From Candidatus Eisenbacteria bacterium (lineage in GTDB: Bacteria > Eisenbacteria > RBG-16-71-46 > JACRLI01), in NCBI GenBank assembly GCA_016235265.1, contig JACRLI010000004.1, positions 62,001 to 126,000 of the forward strand: DNA of 64,000 bases, read 5' to 3'. The position numbers and the translations under genes are program-made. The notes beneath the pieces were generated by a model. That model was given only the letters and a program-made list of their open reading frames with translations, was not told the DNA's origin and made no database searches. Position 1 is the stretch's first letter; the number at the start of each line of letters is the position of its first letter. Shown one piece after another: positions 34,555-43,554 of the stretch.

Positions 34555-35827
34555 CAGGCTCCTCTCCGGGCCGCACGCCCTCCACGTCGAACAGGTGCCG
34601 CACCGCCTCGGCCAGCTCGGTGCCCCGCCGCGGGTCCTGCTGCGCCTTCACCAGGCGCATGGTCGGGCCGCGCAGGATCTTCGAGACCAGGCTGCGGGTC
34701 AGCTCCTCCAGCTTCGGCAGGTCCTCGGGAGCGAACTTGCGCGCGTAGCGGCTCAGCTCGCGGGCGCGCAGCTCCTCGAGGCTCGCGCGCACCGTGGCCA
34801 TGGTCGGGGCGATCGCCAGGCCCCGGTACCACTCGAGGAACTTCAACTGCTCCTCGGAGACGATGGCCTCGGCGCGCGGCGCTTCCTTCCGCCGGCGCTC
34901 CAGGTTGTCGTCCACGATGCTCTTCACCGCCTCGGTGGAGTACACGAACACGTTCGGCAGGCGGTTCACGTCGGGGTGGATGTCGCGGGGCACCGCCAGG
35001 TCCACCAGCACCGAGCTGCGGCCGCGGCGCGCGCGCATGGCTTCGCGCATCATGTCCACCGTGATCAGCGGCTGCGGCGCGGAGGTGGCGCTGAACACCA
35101 GGTCGGCCTCGGGCAGCAGCCGCGGCAGCGCGTCCAGGCCGAACGCCTGGCCGCCCACCTTGCCCGCCAGGGCCTGTCCGCGCTCCAGGGTGCGGTTGAC
35201 GATGCGGAAGTCCCTCGCGCCGCCGTCCAGCAACTGGATGGCGGCGATGCGGCAGGTGTCGCCCGCGCCCAGGATCAGCACCTTCTTGCTGCCGAGATTG
35301 CCGAGCACCTTGGCGGCCAGGGCCACCGCCACCGAGGCCATGGACACCGAGCCCTGGGTCATGGCGGTCTCGCTGCGGATCCGCCGCGCGCAGTGCATGG
35401 CCGAGTCCACCATGCGGCGCAGCACCGTGCCGCTCATGCCGCGCTTCGCCGCCAGGTCGGCGGCGGCGCGCACCTGGCCCGCGATCTCGGTCTCGCCGAT
35501 CACCATCGAGTCCAGCCCCGAGGTGACCCGGAACAGGTGCGCCACCGATTCCTCGGTGCGCCACACATAGGTGGTGTCGGCGTGCTGCATCAGGTCGATG
35601 CCCTTGAGGGCCTTCACGATCTCGGAGACCGCGACCAGCGGGTTCTCGAATTCCTCGCCGCGGGTGTAGAACTCGGTGCGGTTGCACGTCGAGAGGATGA
35701 TGGCCTCGCGGCTGAACCTGCGACGCAGCGCCTCCAGCGCCTCCTCGGCCTCCGAGGGGGTCAGCGCCACGTTTTCACGGATCTCGGCGGGCGAGGTCCG
35801 GTAGTTCAGTCCGACGCACAGGATCAT
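34532..35827 (-). CDS. hemA: Glutamyl-tRNA reductase
   Basis: HemA reduces glutamyl-tRNA to glutamate-1-semialdehyde, the committed step. The 431 residues have the N-terminal VGLNYRTSPAEIRE, the catalytic cysteine in IILSTCNRTEFY, the NADPH-binding VLILGAGDTCRIAA, and the C-terminal dimerisation region (IAPTMATVRASLEELRAREL). It is directly downstream of hemX (12-base gap). Confidence 0.96.
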   Translation of the reverse strand: MILCVGLNYRTSPAEIRENVALTPSEAEEALEALRRRFSREAIILSTCNRTEFYTRGEEFENPLVAVSEIVKALKGIDLMQHADTTYVWRTEESVAHLFRVTSGLDSMVIGETEIAGQVRAAADLAAKRGMSGTVLRRMVDSAMHCARRIRSETAMTQGSVSMASVAVALAAKVLGNLGSKKVLILGAGDTCRIAAIQLLDGGARDFRIVNRTLERGQALAGKVGGQAFGLDALPRLLPEADLVFSATSAPQPLITVDMMREAMRARRGRSSVLVDLAVPRDIHPDVNRLPNVFVYSTEAVKSIVDDNLERRRKEAPRAEAIVSEEQLKFLEWYRGLAIAPTMATVRASLEELRARELSRYARKFAPEDLPKLEELTRSLVSKILRGPTMRLVKAQQDPRRGTELAEAVRHLFDVEGVRPGEEPDEDRNEG

Positions 35828-35839
35828 GCCGCGGGCGCC

Positions 35840-36658
35840 TCAGCGGAACTGGTGGAAGGAGCTCGACAGCGGCCCGATCACGAGGGTGGAGAGCAGCAGC
35901 ATCGCGAACCCGGCCAGGGTGAGGAACACCGGGGCGCGGCTGCTCTGGGACCAGCGATAGTGGGCCATGATGGCCACGCCGAAGATCACCCACACGAGAA
36001 ACGACGAGATCACCTTGGGGTCGGCGAAATAGGTGGGCTTGAGCCTCGAGAGCCAGATCGCCCCGATGGCGATGGCCGCGGTCAGCAGCACGAAGCCGAC
36101 CAGCGTGGAACGGATGTTCATCTGCTTGAGCTGCTCCAGGGGCGGCAGCCGGTGATAGACCAGCGTGAGCCGGCCCAGCTTGAGCTCGTGGTAGAGCATC
36201 AGGAACAGCAACCCGTAGACCGCCGCCAGCGCGAAGGCGCAGTAGGCGGTGACCGCGCTCAGCATGTGCACGGCGAAGAACGGCGACTCCAGCAGCTTCA
36301 GCAGCTCCTGGGGCGGCTTCACCCCGGGGAAGGGCAGCCCGCCGATCAGGACCAGCAGCGCCACCACCGGCACCACGAACACCCCGGTCATCGGCGTGTG
36401 CTGGCGGATCTCGAGATACAGGTACACCGCCGCGAGGCTCAGGGAGACGGTGGTGAGCGCCCCCGAGAGCGTGGACAGGGGCAGGGTGTGCACCTCCACG
36501 CTCCGCCACACCATGTAGACCAGGTGGGCGGCCATGGACAGCAGCAGCAGCGGTCGGGCGGCCCGTCCTAGGGCCGGCGTGCGGCCCACGAACAGGGCCC
36601 CGTAGCCGAGCCCGGTCACTGCGTACAAGGCGAAGATTAACAGGTGAATAGGCGACAA
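35840..36658 (-). CDS. hemX: HemX/CcsA-family membrane protein
   Basis: The 272-residue protein has eight hydrophobic segments of the cytochrome c assembly family (PF01578). The heme-handling tryptophan-rich WWD signature of CcsA/CcmC is missing. With its place before hemA, that points to HemX, linked to glutamyl-tRNA reductase levels in Bacillus. The TTG start at 36658 follows AAGGATCGAGCGAT; no ATG is suitably placed. It is the first gene of the heme operon. Confidence 0.82.
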   Translation of the reverse strand: MSPIHLLIFALYAVTGLGYGALFVGRTPALGRAARPLLLLSMAAHLVYMVWRSVEVHTLPLSTLSGALTTVSLSLAAVYLYLEIRQHTPMTGVFVVPVVALLVLIGGLPFPGVKPPQELLKLLESPFFAVHMLSAVTAYCAFALAAVYGLLFLMLYHELKLGRLTLVYHRLPPLEQLKQMNIRSTLVGFVLLTAAIAIGAIWLSRLKPTYFADPKVISSFLVWVIFGVAIMAHYRWSQSSRAPVFLTLAGFAMLLLSTLVIGPLSSSFHQFR

Positions 36659-36729
36659 ATCGCTCGATCCTTGCGGTGGTTCGGGGGGCGAACGGATGTT
36701 CGCCGGCCGGGTGGGCCGGAACCTCGGGA

Positions 36730-36758
36730 AGTATAGAGGTTCGCCGGAGGGGTTGCAA
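36730..36758 (-). promoter_or_regulatory. Sigma-70-type promoter of the heme operon
   Basis: On the minus strand TTGCAA (36758-36753) and TATACT (36735-36730) are separated by exactly 17 bases. The start point would be near 36723, about 65 bases before hemX. This is the best housekeeping promoter match in the window. Confidence 0.7.
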
Positions 36759-36839
36759 ACCTGCCCGCGGGGGACCTGCCCGCGGCGGACCCCACGCGCG
36801 GCGCCGGGGAGGCCCGGGGAGCCGCCCCGCCATGCGCGG

Positions 36840-36868
36840 TTGAGCGCCTCCCGCGCCGCTGGTAGCAT
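36840..36868 (+). promoter_or_regulatory. Sigma-70-type promoter giving a leaderless DUF2723 mRNA
   Basis: TTGAGC (36840-36845), a 17-base spacer and TAGCAT (36863-36868) end 6 bases before the ATG at 36875, which has no ribosome binding site. Confidence 0.55.
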
Positions 36869-36874
36869 CCGCCC

Positions 36875-38470
36875 ATGCTTCCAGTCCAGCGACCCGTGCC
36901 ATGGTACTGGTCCACCCTGGCCGGAGTCGCCGCCCTGGCTGCCTGCCTGCGCTTCGCCCCGCCGGTTTCCGGCAGCGGGGACTCGAGCGAATTCACGCTC
37001 GTGCTCGCCCTGAACGGCATCGCCCACCCCACGGGCTACCCCCTGTACACGCTCTTCGGTCACGCTTACGTCATGGCCCTGCACGCCCTCGGCGCGTCCT
37101 GGGCGTTCGCCGCCAACACCTGGAGCGCGCTCGGGGCGGGCGTGGCGGTGGGGTTGATGCACGCGCTGGGCGCCCGCCTGATCCCGCCCGGGGCCGGGCT
37201 GCCGGTCCCGGCGCGCGCGGCGCTGGCCGCGCTCCCGGTGGCGCTCTTCGCGCTCCACCCGGCATGGATCGACGTGGCCACGGTGGCCGAGGTGTACTCG
37301 TGGCACCAGGCCTGGGTCATGGGCGCGGCGCTGTTGTTCTGGCGCCTGGTGGGGGCGCCCGGCGGGGTGCGCGCGCCGGGCGGAGACGGCGGCCGGGGCG
37401 CGGGACTGTCGGCGCGAGCGGCCGCGGGCTGGGGCCTGATGTGTGGCGCGGGGCTCGCACATCACCTGGCGGCGGGGCTGGTCGTCGGCCCGCTCACGCG
37501 GTCGCTGCTGTGGGCCCACCCTGGGACCGGCCGGCGCCGGCTCGCCCATCTCGCCGTCGCCGCCCTCGCGGCCCTGGTTCCACTGTCGAGCTATGGACTG
37601 CTGTTTGTCCGGATGGGGGCCGGAGGTCCGGCTCACTGGGTGGGGCTCGAGCCCACATGGGTCGGGTTCTGGCGCCACGTCACCGGCGCGCAGTACCACG
37701 GCCTGGTCGGGCACTTCGGCTTCTCGGGGGAGGAAGGGTCGGCGATCGCAGCCACGGTGCTCCCCTTCCTGGTGCCGGGGCTGCTGCTGTTCGCCGCGTC
37801 ATGCGCGGGCAGGGGCAGGGCGGCGCGCCTGGGCCTGCTCGCACTCATGGCCGCGGTGCTCCTGCAAACCGGCTTCGCGCTGTCCTACGGCGTCAGCGAT
37901 CCGGGCGCCTTCTTCCTGCCGCCCCTGGGGCTGGCGCTGCTCCCGGTGGTGCCCGTCCTCGCGGCGCGCATGGGGGCGGGCAGGGCCGGCCGCAGGCCGG
38001 CGATCGCGGCGGGCGCGGCGCTGGGAGGGCTCGCCGTGGCGCTGTGGCTGCCGTGGTCGCAGAGTGCCCTGCAGTTGCGCTCCGCGCACGTGGGGCTGGA
38101 CGCGATGGTGCACGAAATGTGGTCCGGGATTCGCTGCGAGCGCGGACTGGTGCTCTGGCACAACGACATGTTCCAGCGCCTGCGCGAGTACCAGCTCTTC
38201 GGCGGGGAGAATCCGGGGCTCGAGGTGCTGAACCCGTGGATGTTCACCGACCCCGTGGTGCGGCGGAAGTTCGCGGCGCGACATGGATTTGATCCGCTGG
38301 GGAACCTCAGATTCTCGCGGCGCGACCTGCTGTCGACGGGCCCGGAATCCCCGGCCACCCGGGCCTTCTTCCTGGAGGTCGCCCGCCACATCAACGCGAA
38401 CACCGAACTGCCGGTGGTGGAGTTCGCGCCGGACGTGCCGATGGTGCGCGTGCTCGACAAGCCGCGTTGA
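36875..38470 (+). CDS. DUF2723/GT117 membrane glycosyltransferase-like protein
   Basis: This 531-residue protein is a second DUF2723 member. It has about ten membrane segments, SGSGDSSEFTLVLALNGIAH with the acidic loop residue, HPTGYPLYTLFGHAYV and TVAEVYSWHQAWVMGAALLF. A soluble C-terminus of about 130 residues follows. It is probably a GT-C-type protein or lipid-linked glycosyltransferase. Unlike the copy in the pilus operon it stands alone and divergent from the heme operon. Confidence 0.82.
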   Translation: MLPVQRPVPWYWSTLAGVAALAACLRFAPPVSGSGDSSEFTLVLALNGIAHPTGYPLYTLFGHAYVMALHALGASWAFAANTWSALGAGVAVGLMHALGARLIPPGAGLPVPARAALAALPVALFALHPAWIDVATVAEVYSWHQAWVMGAALLFWRLVGAPGGVRAPGGDGGRGAGLSARAAAGWGLMCGAGLAHHLAAGLVVGPLTRSLLWAHPGTGRRRLAHLAVAALAALVPLSSYGLLFVRMGAGGPAHWVGLEPTWVGFWRHVTGAQYHGLVGHFGFSGEEGSAIAATVLPFLVPGLLLFAASCAGRGRAARLGLLALMAAVLLQTGFALSYGVSDPGAFFLPPLGLALLPVVPVLAARMGAGRAGRRPAIAAGAALGGLAVALWLPWSQSALQLRSAHVGLDAMVHEMWSGIRCERGLVLWHNDMFQRLREYQLFGGENPGLEVLNPWMFTDPVVRRKFAARHGFDPLGNLRFSRRDLLSTGPESPATRAFFLEVARHINANTELPVVEFAPDVPMVRVLDKPR

Positions 38471-38537
38471 ACGAAACCTCCGGCAGCCCCGGGCCCGCGC
38501 TCCGCATCGCAGGGGAGCAGCGAAGCGGGAGCGCGTC

Positions 38538-38891
38538 TCAGCCCTGCAGGTCGTTCGCGACTTCGCGGACCGCCGGCACCACCCCCAGCGGATCGGCGCC
38601 GGGCTCGATGCCCACCGAGATGTGCCCGGCCGGCAGGGGCCACACCAGCTCGAAGAAGCTGCCGTAGCGCACGACCAGGAATTCCAGGCCGCCGCAGTCG
38701 ATGTCCCCGCGCTGTCCCGCCAGCTTGAGCAGCGTCGGGTTCACCAGCAACTCCTCATACTTGTCGGACTCCGCGGCGCTGGCGTTGGCCAGGCCGGGAC
38801 GGGCGGCGGAGGTCAGGCGGCCGTGGTGGTAGATCGCGACGTAGCGGATCCCGGGGGAGAGGGCGAACACCCGGTCGAGCACCTGTTTCAT
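38538..38891 (-). CDS. Small roadblock/LC7-like protein of unknown role
   Basis: The 117 residues read as a profilin-like single domain: VFALSPGIRYVAIYHHGRLT, then a helix with SDKYEELLVNPTLLKLAGQR, then LEFLVVRYGSFFELVWPLPA and a terminal helix. It resembles the DUF6659/roadblock style, but I cannot name a family with certainty. It follows copZ with a one-base gap, so it is part of the copper operon transcript. The 67 bases to the convergent DUF2723 stop carry an imperfect inverted repeat (GCGCTCC with GGAGCGC). Confidence 0.55.
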   Translation of the reverse strand: MKQVLDRVFALSPGIRYVAIYHHGRLTSAARPGLANASAAESDKYEELLVNPTLLKLAGQRGDIDCGGLEFLVVRYGSFFELVWPLPAGHISVGIEPGADPLGVVPAVREVANDLQG

Positions 38892-38892
38892 C

Positions 38893-39108
38893 TCAACCCC
38901 CCGCCTGGATGCCGACGACCTCGTACCCCGCCTCCGCGACGGCGGCCTTCAACGCCCCGTCCTCGAACGTGCCGCCTTCCACCACCGCGCTCTTCGTGGC
39001 CAGGTCCACCTTCGCGGAGGTGACCCCGGAGACCCCGGTGAGCGCGGCGGTCACGTGTGCCACGCAGTGGGCGCAGCTCATGCCTTCGATCGAGAGATGC
39101 TTCGTCAT
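38893..39108 (-). CDS. copZ: Copper chaperone, heavy-metal-associated domain
   Basis: The 71 residues form one HMA domain with the metal site GMSCAHC near the N-terminus and a beta-alpha-beta-beta-alpha-beta pattern. It would pass Cu(I) to CopA, encoded 18 bases upstream. The ATG at 39108 follows TGGAGGAAAGTG. Confidence 0.92.
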   Translation of the reverse strand: MTKHLSIEGMSCAHCVAHVTAALTGVSGVTSAKVDLATKSAVVEGGTFEDGALKAAVAEAGYEVVGIQAGG

Positions 39109-39126
39109 CACTTTCCTCCAGCGGCG

Positions 39127-41400
39127 TCAGCGGATCGGTTGGTATCTCTTCAGGCGCAGGGCGTTCGTGAGCACGGAAACCGAGCTCATGGACATCGCCG
39201 CCGCGGCCAGGATGGGGCTCAACTGCGGGCCGCCGAAGGCGTACAGCAGCCCCGCGGCCACGGGAATGCCCAGCACGTTGTACCCGAAGGCCCAGAACAG
39301 GTTCTGCCGGATGTTGCGCATGACCGCCTTCGAGAGCCCGATGGCGGCCGGTACCCCCATCAGGTCGCTCCGCATCAGCACCACGTCGGCGCTCTCCATG
39401 GCCACGTCGGTGCCCGAGCCGATGGCCACACCCAGGTCCGCCTGGGCCAGCGCCGGCGCGTCGTTGATGCCGTCGCCGACCATGGCCACCCGGCGGCCGG
39501 CGGCCTGCAGTTTCTTCACCTCCGCGGCCTTGTCCTGCGGCAGCGTCTCCGCCAGCACGCGCTCGATGCCCACCTGGCGCGCGATGGCGCCGGCGGTCCG
39601 GGCCGAGTCGCCGGTGATCATCACCACTTCGATGCCCATGCCGCGCAGGGCGGCGATGGCCCGCGCGCTGGACTCCTTCACCACGTCGGCCACCGCCACC
39701 AGCCCGGCGTAGCGGCCGTCCACGGCGACGTGCGCGGGGCTCCTGCCGTCCCCGGCCAGCCGGTCCGCCGTCTCCGCGCCCGCGGCGGTGTCCACACCCC
39801 GCGACGTCAGGAAGCCGGCGGTTCCGAGCAGGACCGGCTGTCCCTCGACCACTGCCTCGATGCCGCGGCCCGGGATGGCCCGGAAATCGCGGACCTCCCG
39901 CTCGGCCGCGCCGCGCGCGCGCGCCGCGCGCACGATGGCGTCGCCCAGGGGGTGCTCGGAGCCCCTCTCGGCGGCGGCCGCGAGCGAGAGCAGTTCGAGC
40001 TCACCGAAGCCCGGTGCCGGGGCGATGTCGGTCACTTCGGGCTCCCCGCGGGTGAGGGTCCCGGTCTTGTCGAACACCACCGTGTCGATGCGGTGGGCGG
40101 TCTCCAGCGCCGCGGCGGACTTGATCAGCACGCCGTGCTCCGCGCCCTTGCCGGTGCCGACCATGATCGCCGTCGGCGTGGCCAGCCCCAGCGCGCAGGG
40201 GCAGGCGATGGTGAGCACCGCGACGAAGACGGTGAGGGCGAACGCGGGCGTGTGCCCGAGCAGCAGCCACGCGCCCGCCGCCAGCACCGCGACCCCGAAC
40301 ACGACGGGTACGAAGATCCCCGAGACGACGTCCGCCGTGCGCGCGATGGGCGCCTTCGAGCCCTGCGCCTCCTCCACCAGGGCGATGACGCGCGCCAGCA
40401 CCGTGTCCGCCCCCACCTTCGTGGCACGGAAGGTGATCGAGCCGTGCTTGTTGAGGCTGGCCCCGACGACCGGCGCGCCCGGCTCCTTCGTCACCGGCAG
40501 GCTCTCACCGGTGAGCATGGACTCGTCCACCGTGCTCCGGCCGTCCACGACCTGCCCGTCCACGGGGATCCTCCCCCCCGGGCGCACCCGCACCAGGTCG
40601 CCGACCTCGACCTCCCCCACCGGGACCTCGATCTCCGCGCCGTCGTGGAGCACCGTCGCGGTGCCGGGCTGCAGCCCCATGAGCCTCTTGATGGACTCCG
40701 AGGTCCGCCCCTTGGTCACGGCCTCGAGGGCCTTGCCGAGGAGGATGAGCGTGATGATGACCCCGGCGGTCTCGAAGTAGAGATTGTGGACCGCGTGCGC
40801 GTCGCCGCCGGCCACGGCGAACACCGACGCGGCGCTGTAGACGAGCGCGGCGCTGGTGCCCATGGCGATCAGCGTGTCCATGTTGGGGGAGAGCCGCAGC
40901 AGCGCCCTCGTGCCCGCGACGTAGAACCGGTATCCCGCGGCGACCGCCGGGACCACCAGTCCCAGCTGGAGCAGCGCGTTGCGCAGCGGATGTTGCGCCG
41001 GCGCGAAGGCTCCGGGCAGGGGCAGGCCCAGCATCGCCCCCATGGCCACGTACAGCAGCGGCAGCGAGAAGGCGGCCGAGATCGCGAACCGGATCCACAG
41101 GGACCGGACTTCGCGCTCCCGGGCATCCCGGTGCGCGTCCGCCTTCGCGCCGGTGTCGGATGCGAGCGGCGTGTAGCCGGCCCGCGTGATGGCCTGCCGG
41201 ATCGCGGACAGCCGCGTCACGCCCGGGTCGTATTCCACGGACGCCTTCTCGGAGGCGAAGTTGACCGCCACCCGCGTGACGCCCTCCACCTTGCCGACGG
41301 CACGCTCGATGCTCCGGGCGCACGCCGCGCAGGTCATGCCCTGGATGGGCACCTGGACGGACTTCCCCGGGGGCCCGGCCATGGTCGCGGATTCAGGCAA
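39127..41400 (-). CDS. copA: Copper-exporting P1B-type ATPase
   Basis: The 757 residues include one N-terminal HMA domain ([10 protein letters not shown]), eight predicted membrane helices with the transport motif [14 protein letters not shown], and the actuator TGES. They also include the phosphorylation site [10 protein letters not shown], the HP locus SEHPLGDAI and the hinge [14 protein letters not shown]. This is a Cu(I) exporter of class 1B-1. The TTG at 41400 has GGAG seven bases upstream and overlaps the csoR end; an ATG at 41382 is the alternative. Confidence 0.95.
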   Translation of the reverse strand: MPESATMAGPPGKSVQVPIQGMTCAACARSIERAVGKVEGVTRVAVNFASEKASVEYDPGVTRLSAIRQAITRAGYTPLASDTGAKADAHRDAREREVRSLWIRFAISAAFSLPLLYVAMGAMLGLPLPGAFAPAQHPLRNALLQLGLVVPAVAAGYRFYVAGTRALLRLSPNMDTLIAMGTSAALVYSAASVFAVAGGDAHAVHNLYFETAGVIITLILLGKALEAVTKGRTSESIKRLMGLQPGTATVLHDGAEIEVPVGEVEVGDLVRVRPGGRIPVDGQVVDGRSTVDESMLTGESLPVTKEPGAPVVGASLNKHGSITFRATKVGADTVLARVIALVEEAQGSKAPIARTADVVSGIFVPVVFGVAVLAAGAWLLLGHTPAFALTVFVAVLTIACPCALGLATPTAIMVGTGKGAEHGVLIKSAAALETAHRIDTVVFDKTGTLTRGEPEVTDIAPAPGFGELELLSLAAAAERGSEHPLGDAIVRAARARGAAEREVRDFRAIPGRGIEAVVEGQPVLLGTAGFLTSRGVDTAAGAETADRLAGDGRSPAHVAVDGRYAGLVAVADVVKESSARAIAALRGMGIEVVMITGDSARTAGAIARQVGIERVLAETLPQDKAAEVKKLQAAGRRVAMVGDGINDAPALAQADLGVAIGSGTDVAMESADVVLMRSDLMGVPAAIGLSKAVMRNIRQNLFWAFGYNVLGIPVAAGLLYAFGGPQLSPILAAAAMSMSSVSVLTNALRLKRYQPIR

Positions 41401-41665
41401 GGTACTTCTCCAGGATGTGCGCGATCTCCTCGATCTTCTCGGGGCCCTTGTCGGTCCGGACGGCGTCGCGCACGCAGGTGTTCATGTGCTGCTTGAGGAC
41501 GACGAGGTTCGCCTTCTTCAGCAGCGCGATGGACGCATGGACCTGCTTGGAAACGTCGATGCAGTAGCGGTCGTCCTCCACCATCCGGATGACCGCCTCC
41601 ACCTGCCCGCGGGCGGTTTTCAGCAGGTCCAGCACCTTGCGGCTGTCGTGACTGGCGTGATCCAT
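41393..41665 (-). CDS. csoR: Copper-sensing transcriptional repressor CsoR
   Basis: The 90-residue all-helical protein has the CsoR Cu(I) ligand set: Cys35 in DRYCIDV, then His60 and Cys64 in LKQHMNTCV. CsoR releases DNA when it binds Cu(I). It heads the csoR-copA-copZ operon, and a perfect palindrome lies 94 bases upstream. The ATG at 41665 follows GGAAGGCCCGACC. Confidence 0.93.
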   Translation of the reverse strand: MDHASHDSRKVLDLLKTARGQVEAVIRMVEDDRYCIDVSKQVHASIALLKKANLVVLKQHMNTCVRDAVRTDKGPEKIEEIAHILEKYLA

Positions 41666-41758
41666 GGTCGGGCCTTCCCGGGGTTCGTGCGCTGCCGGCG
41701 CGTGCGATGGTTCGAGTGCCTCTCTCGCGTGTGGCGCTGCCCGCGCGGCGCGCCCTAT

Positions 41759-41778
41759 CCCTCCCCATATGGGGAGGG
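41759..41778. promoter_or_regulatory. Candidate CsoR operator
   Basis: CCCTCCCCATATGGGGAGGG is a perfect 20-base palindrome. CsoR operators are G/C-tract pseudo-palindromes with an A/T-rich centre, so the form and its place upstream of csoR both fit. Confidence 0.65.
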
Positions 41779-41828
41779 GTGAGTTGAGTATGCCCCGGCA
41801 CCCGGGGGCCGTCAAGGGGGTCCCTGGC

Positions 41829-43259
41829 TCACGGTTCCGCCTGCAGTTCGCGCAGCCGCGCCATGAGCCGCCGCACGTCGTCCATCGAGCTTTCGGGGTG
41901 CATGAACACCAGCCTCAGGTGGCGCCGGTTGCGGAACAGCGTGGTGGACAGGTGAAAGTCGCCGTCCGCGATCAGGCGGTCCCGGAGCCGGATCTGCTCG
42001 GCGTCGTCACCCGGGGCGTGGAAGCACAGGATGTTGGACTCGGGCTCCACGGGGCACTCGAATCCCGGGACCGTGCGAATGTGCTCGCATGCCTCGCGCG
42101 CCAAGGCGAACCGGCCGTCCACGTAGTCGGCGAGGCCGCGCTCCCCCAGCGCGGCCAGGACGGCGAAGATCTTCAGGCCCAGGCCCGCCTTGGTGCACTC
42201 CACGGACCGGTGCATAAAGTCGAAGCCCGGCTGGTGCTTCTCGTGGAACAGGTAGCTGGCCTCCTGCTGGAAGGCCCCGTCCAGCGTGCGGCGGTCGCGC
42301 ACCAGCACCGCGGCGCACACGCCAGGCGCGCGCATCATCTTGTGCGCGTCCCACACCAGCGAGTCCGCGGTCTCCACGCCGTCGAGCCGGTGCCGGTGCT
42401 TCGGGGAGAGCAGCGCCGTGGCGCCGTGGGCGCCGTCCACGTGGAACCACAGGCCCCGCTCCCGGCAGAACGCGCCGATTTCGCGCAGCGGATCGTACGT
42501 GCCCACCGCGGTGCCGCACGCGTTCGCGACCAGCGCGACAGGCCGCCGCCCATCCTGCAGCACCCGGTCGAGCAGCGCGGGCAGCCGGTCCACGCGGATG
42601 ACGTCGCGCGTGTCCACCTCGGCATGGTAGATGGCGCGCGAGCCGATCCCCAGGATGCCCGCGGCGCGCGCCACGGAGTAGTGGCTGGACGCGGGCGCGA
42701 TGAGCGCCAGGCCGGGCGGACTGCCGTCCTCCCACGCCGAGGGCACGGCGTGGCTGCGGGCCGCAGCCAGCGCGGTAAGGTTGGCCAGCGATCCGCCGTG
42801 GGTCAGGACCCCCGCTCCGTGGGGCGCCGCAGCGTCCGCCCCGTTCCCCGCCGCCCCCGGCACCGGCTGCGGCGTCCATCCCACGCGCTCCAGCAGCCAG
42901 TTGACCATGAAGAACTCGATGGTCGCCGCCGCGGGACCCATCTCGTAGATGCCCATGGGGTTGTTGGTGAAGCCGTCCACCAGCGCCGCGAGCGCTCCCG
43001 TGGGGTGCGGCACGGCGACCTGGTGCGCCAGGTACGAGGGGTGCTGCAGCCGGGTGGTGGCCGCGAGATACCGTTCCAGGAAGGCGCGCAGCGCCTCTCC
43101 GTTCAGGCCGCCCTCGGACACCCACCGGGCCAGGTCCAGCTCTTCGATGATTTCGTTCATCGGCGTCAGCCGGATCACCGGCCGGCTTCGAGACACCGAC
43201 TCCGCACCGTAGCGCTCGAGGGCCTCGACCACGATGCTCGCCTCCGACGTGAACGACAT
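41829..43259 (-). CDS. PLP-dependent decarboxylase (group II, glutamate/aromatic amino acid type)
   Basis: The 476-residue protein has the fold-type I decarboxylase pattern: GIYEMGPAAATIEFFMVNWL, GVLTHGGSLANLTALAAARS, HYSVARAAGILGIG, VDGAHGATALLSP, and the PLP lysine in WDAHKMMRAPG. The N-terminus RLTPMNEIIEELDLARWV is typical of the diaminobutyrate/aspartate/tyrosine decarboxylase clade, but the substrate cannot be set. The ATG at 43259 follows CAGGAGGTGGAGCC. It is monocistronic and divergent from the transketolase-like gene. Confidence 0.88.
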   Translation of the reverse strand: MSFTSEASIVVEALERYGAESVSRSRPVIRLTPMNEIIEELDLARWVSEGGLNGEALRAFLERYLAATTRLQHPSYLAHQVAVPHPTGALAALVDGFTNNPMGIYEMGPAAATIEFFMVNWLLERVGWTPQPVPGAAGNGADAAAPHGAGVLTHGGSLANLTALAAARSHAVPSAWEDGSPPGLALIAPASSHYSVARAAGILGIGSRAIYHAEVDTRDVIRVDRLPALLDRVLQDGRRPVALVANACGTAVGTYDPLREIGAFCRERGLWFHVDGAHGATALLSPKHRHRLDGVETADSLVWDAHKMMRAPGVCAAVLVRDRRTLDGAFQQEASYLFHEKHQPGFDFMHRSVECTKAGLGLKIFAVLAALGERGLADYVDGRFALAREACEHIRTVPGFECPVEPESNILCFHAPGDDAEQIRLRDRLIADGDFHLSTTLFRNRRHLRLVFMHPESSMDDVRRLMARLRELQAEP

Positions 43260-43346
43260 GGCTCCACCTCCTGCATCCGAGTCACTTGCACTCTGCGAGC
43301 ACATGGCCAGCATGGAGTTACTGCTTTCTCGCACGGGTCGCGTGCG

Positions 43347-43424
43347 GCCGGGCCGCGCCACAGACCGCGCCTGCCGGGCCGCGCCACAGGCCGCGCCTGC
43401 CGGGCCGCGCCACAGGCCGCGCCT
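43347..43424. repeat. 26-base tandem repeat, 3 copies
   Basis: Three adjacent copies of GCCGGGCCGCGCCACAGGCC plus GCGCCT occupy 43347-43372, 43373-43398 and 43399-43424, with one substitution in the first. They fill the middle of the 295-base gap between the divergent decarboxylase and transketolase-like genes. No promoter is obvious in the gap. Confidence 0.9.
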
Positions 43425-43554
43425 TGTCACTCCACCCGGCCTCCGCTAGCATTCTACCTTGTCTGGACTTTCGGTTCCGCGGCAGGGCCCCGAGGTGGCG
43501 CGGATGCGCCCCGGGCCGGGGACGCGGGGTACGGGTGGAAAAAGGAGCGATGCC

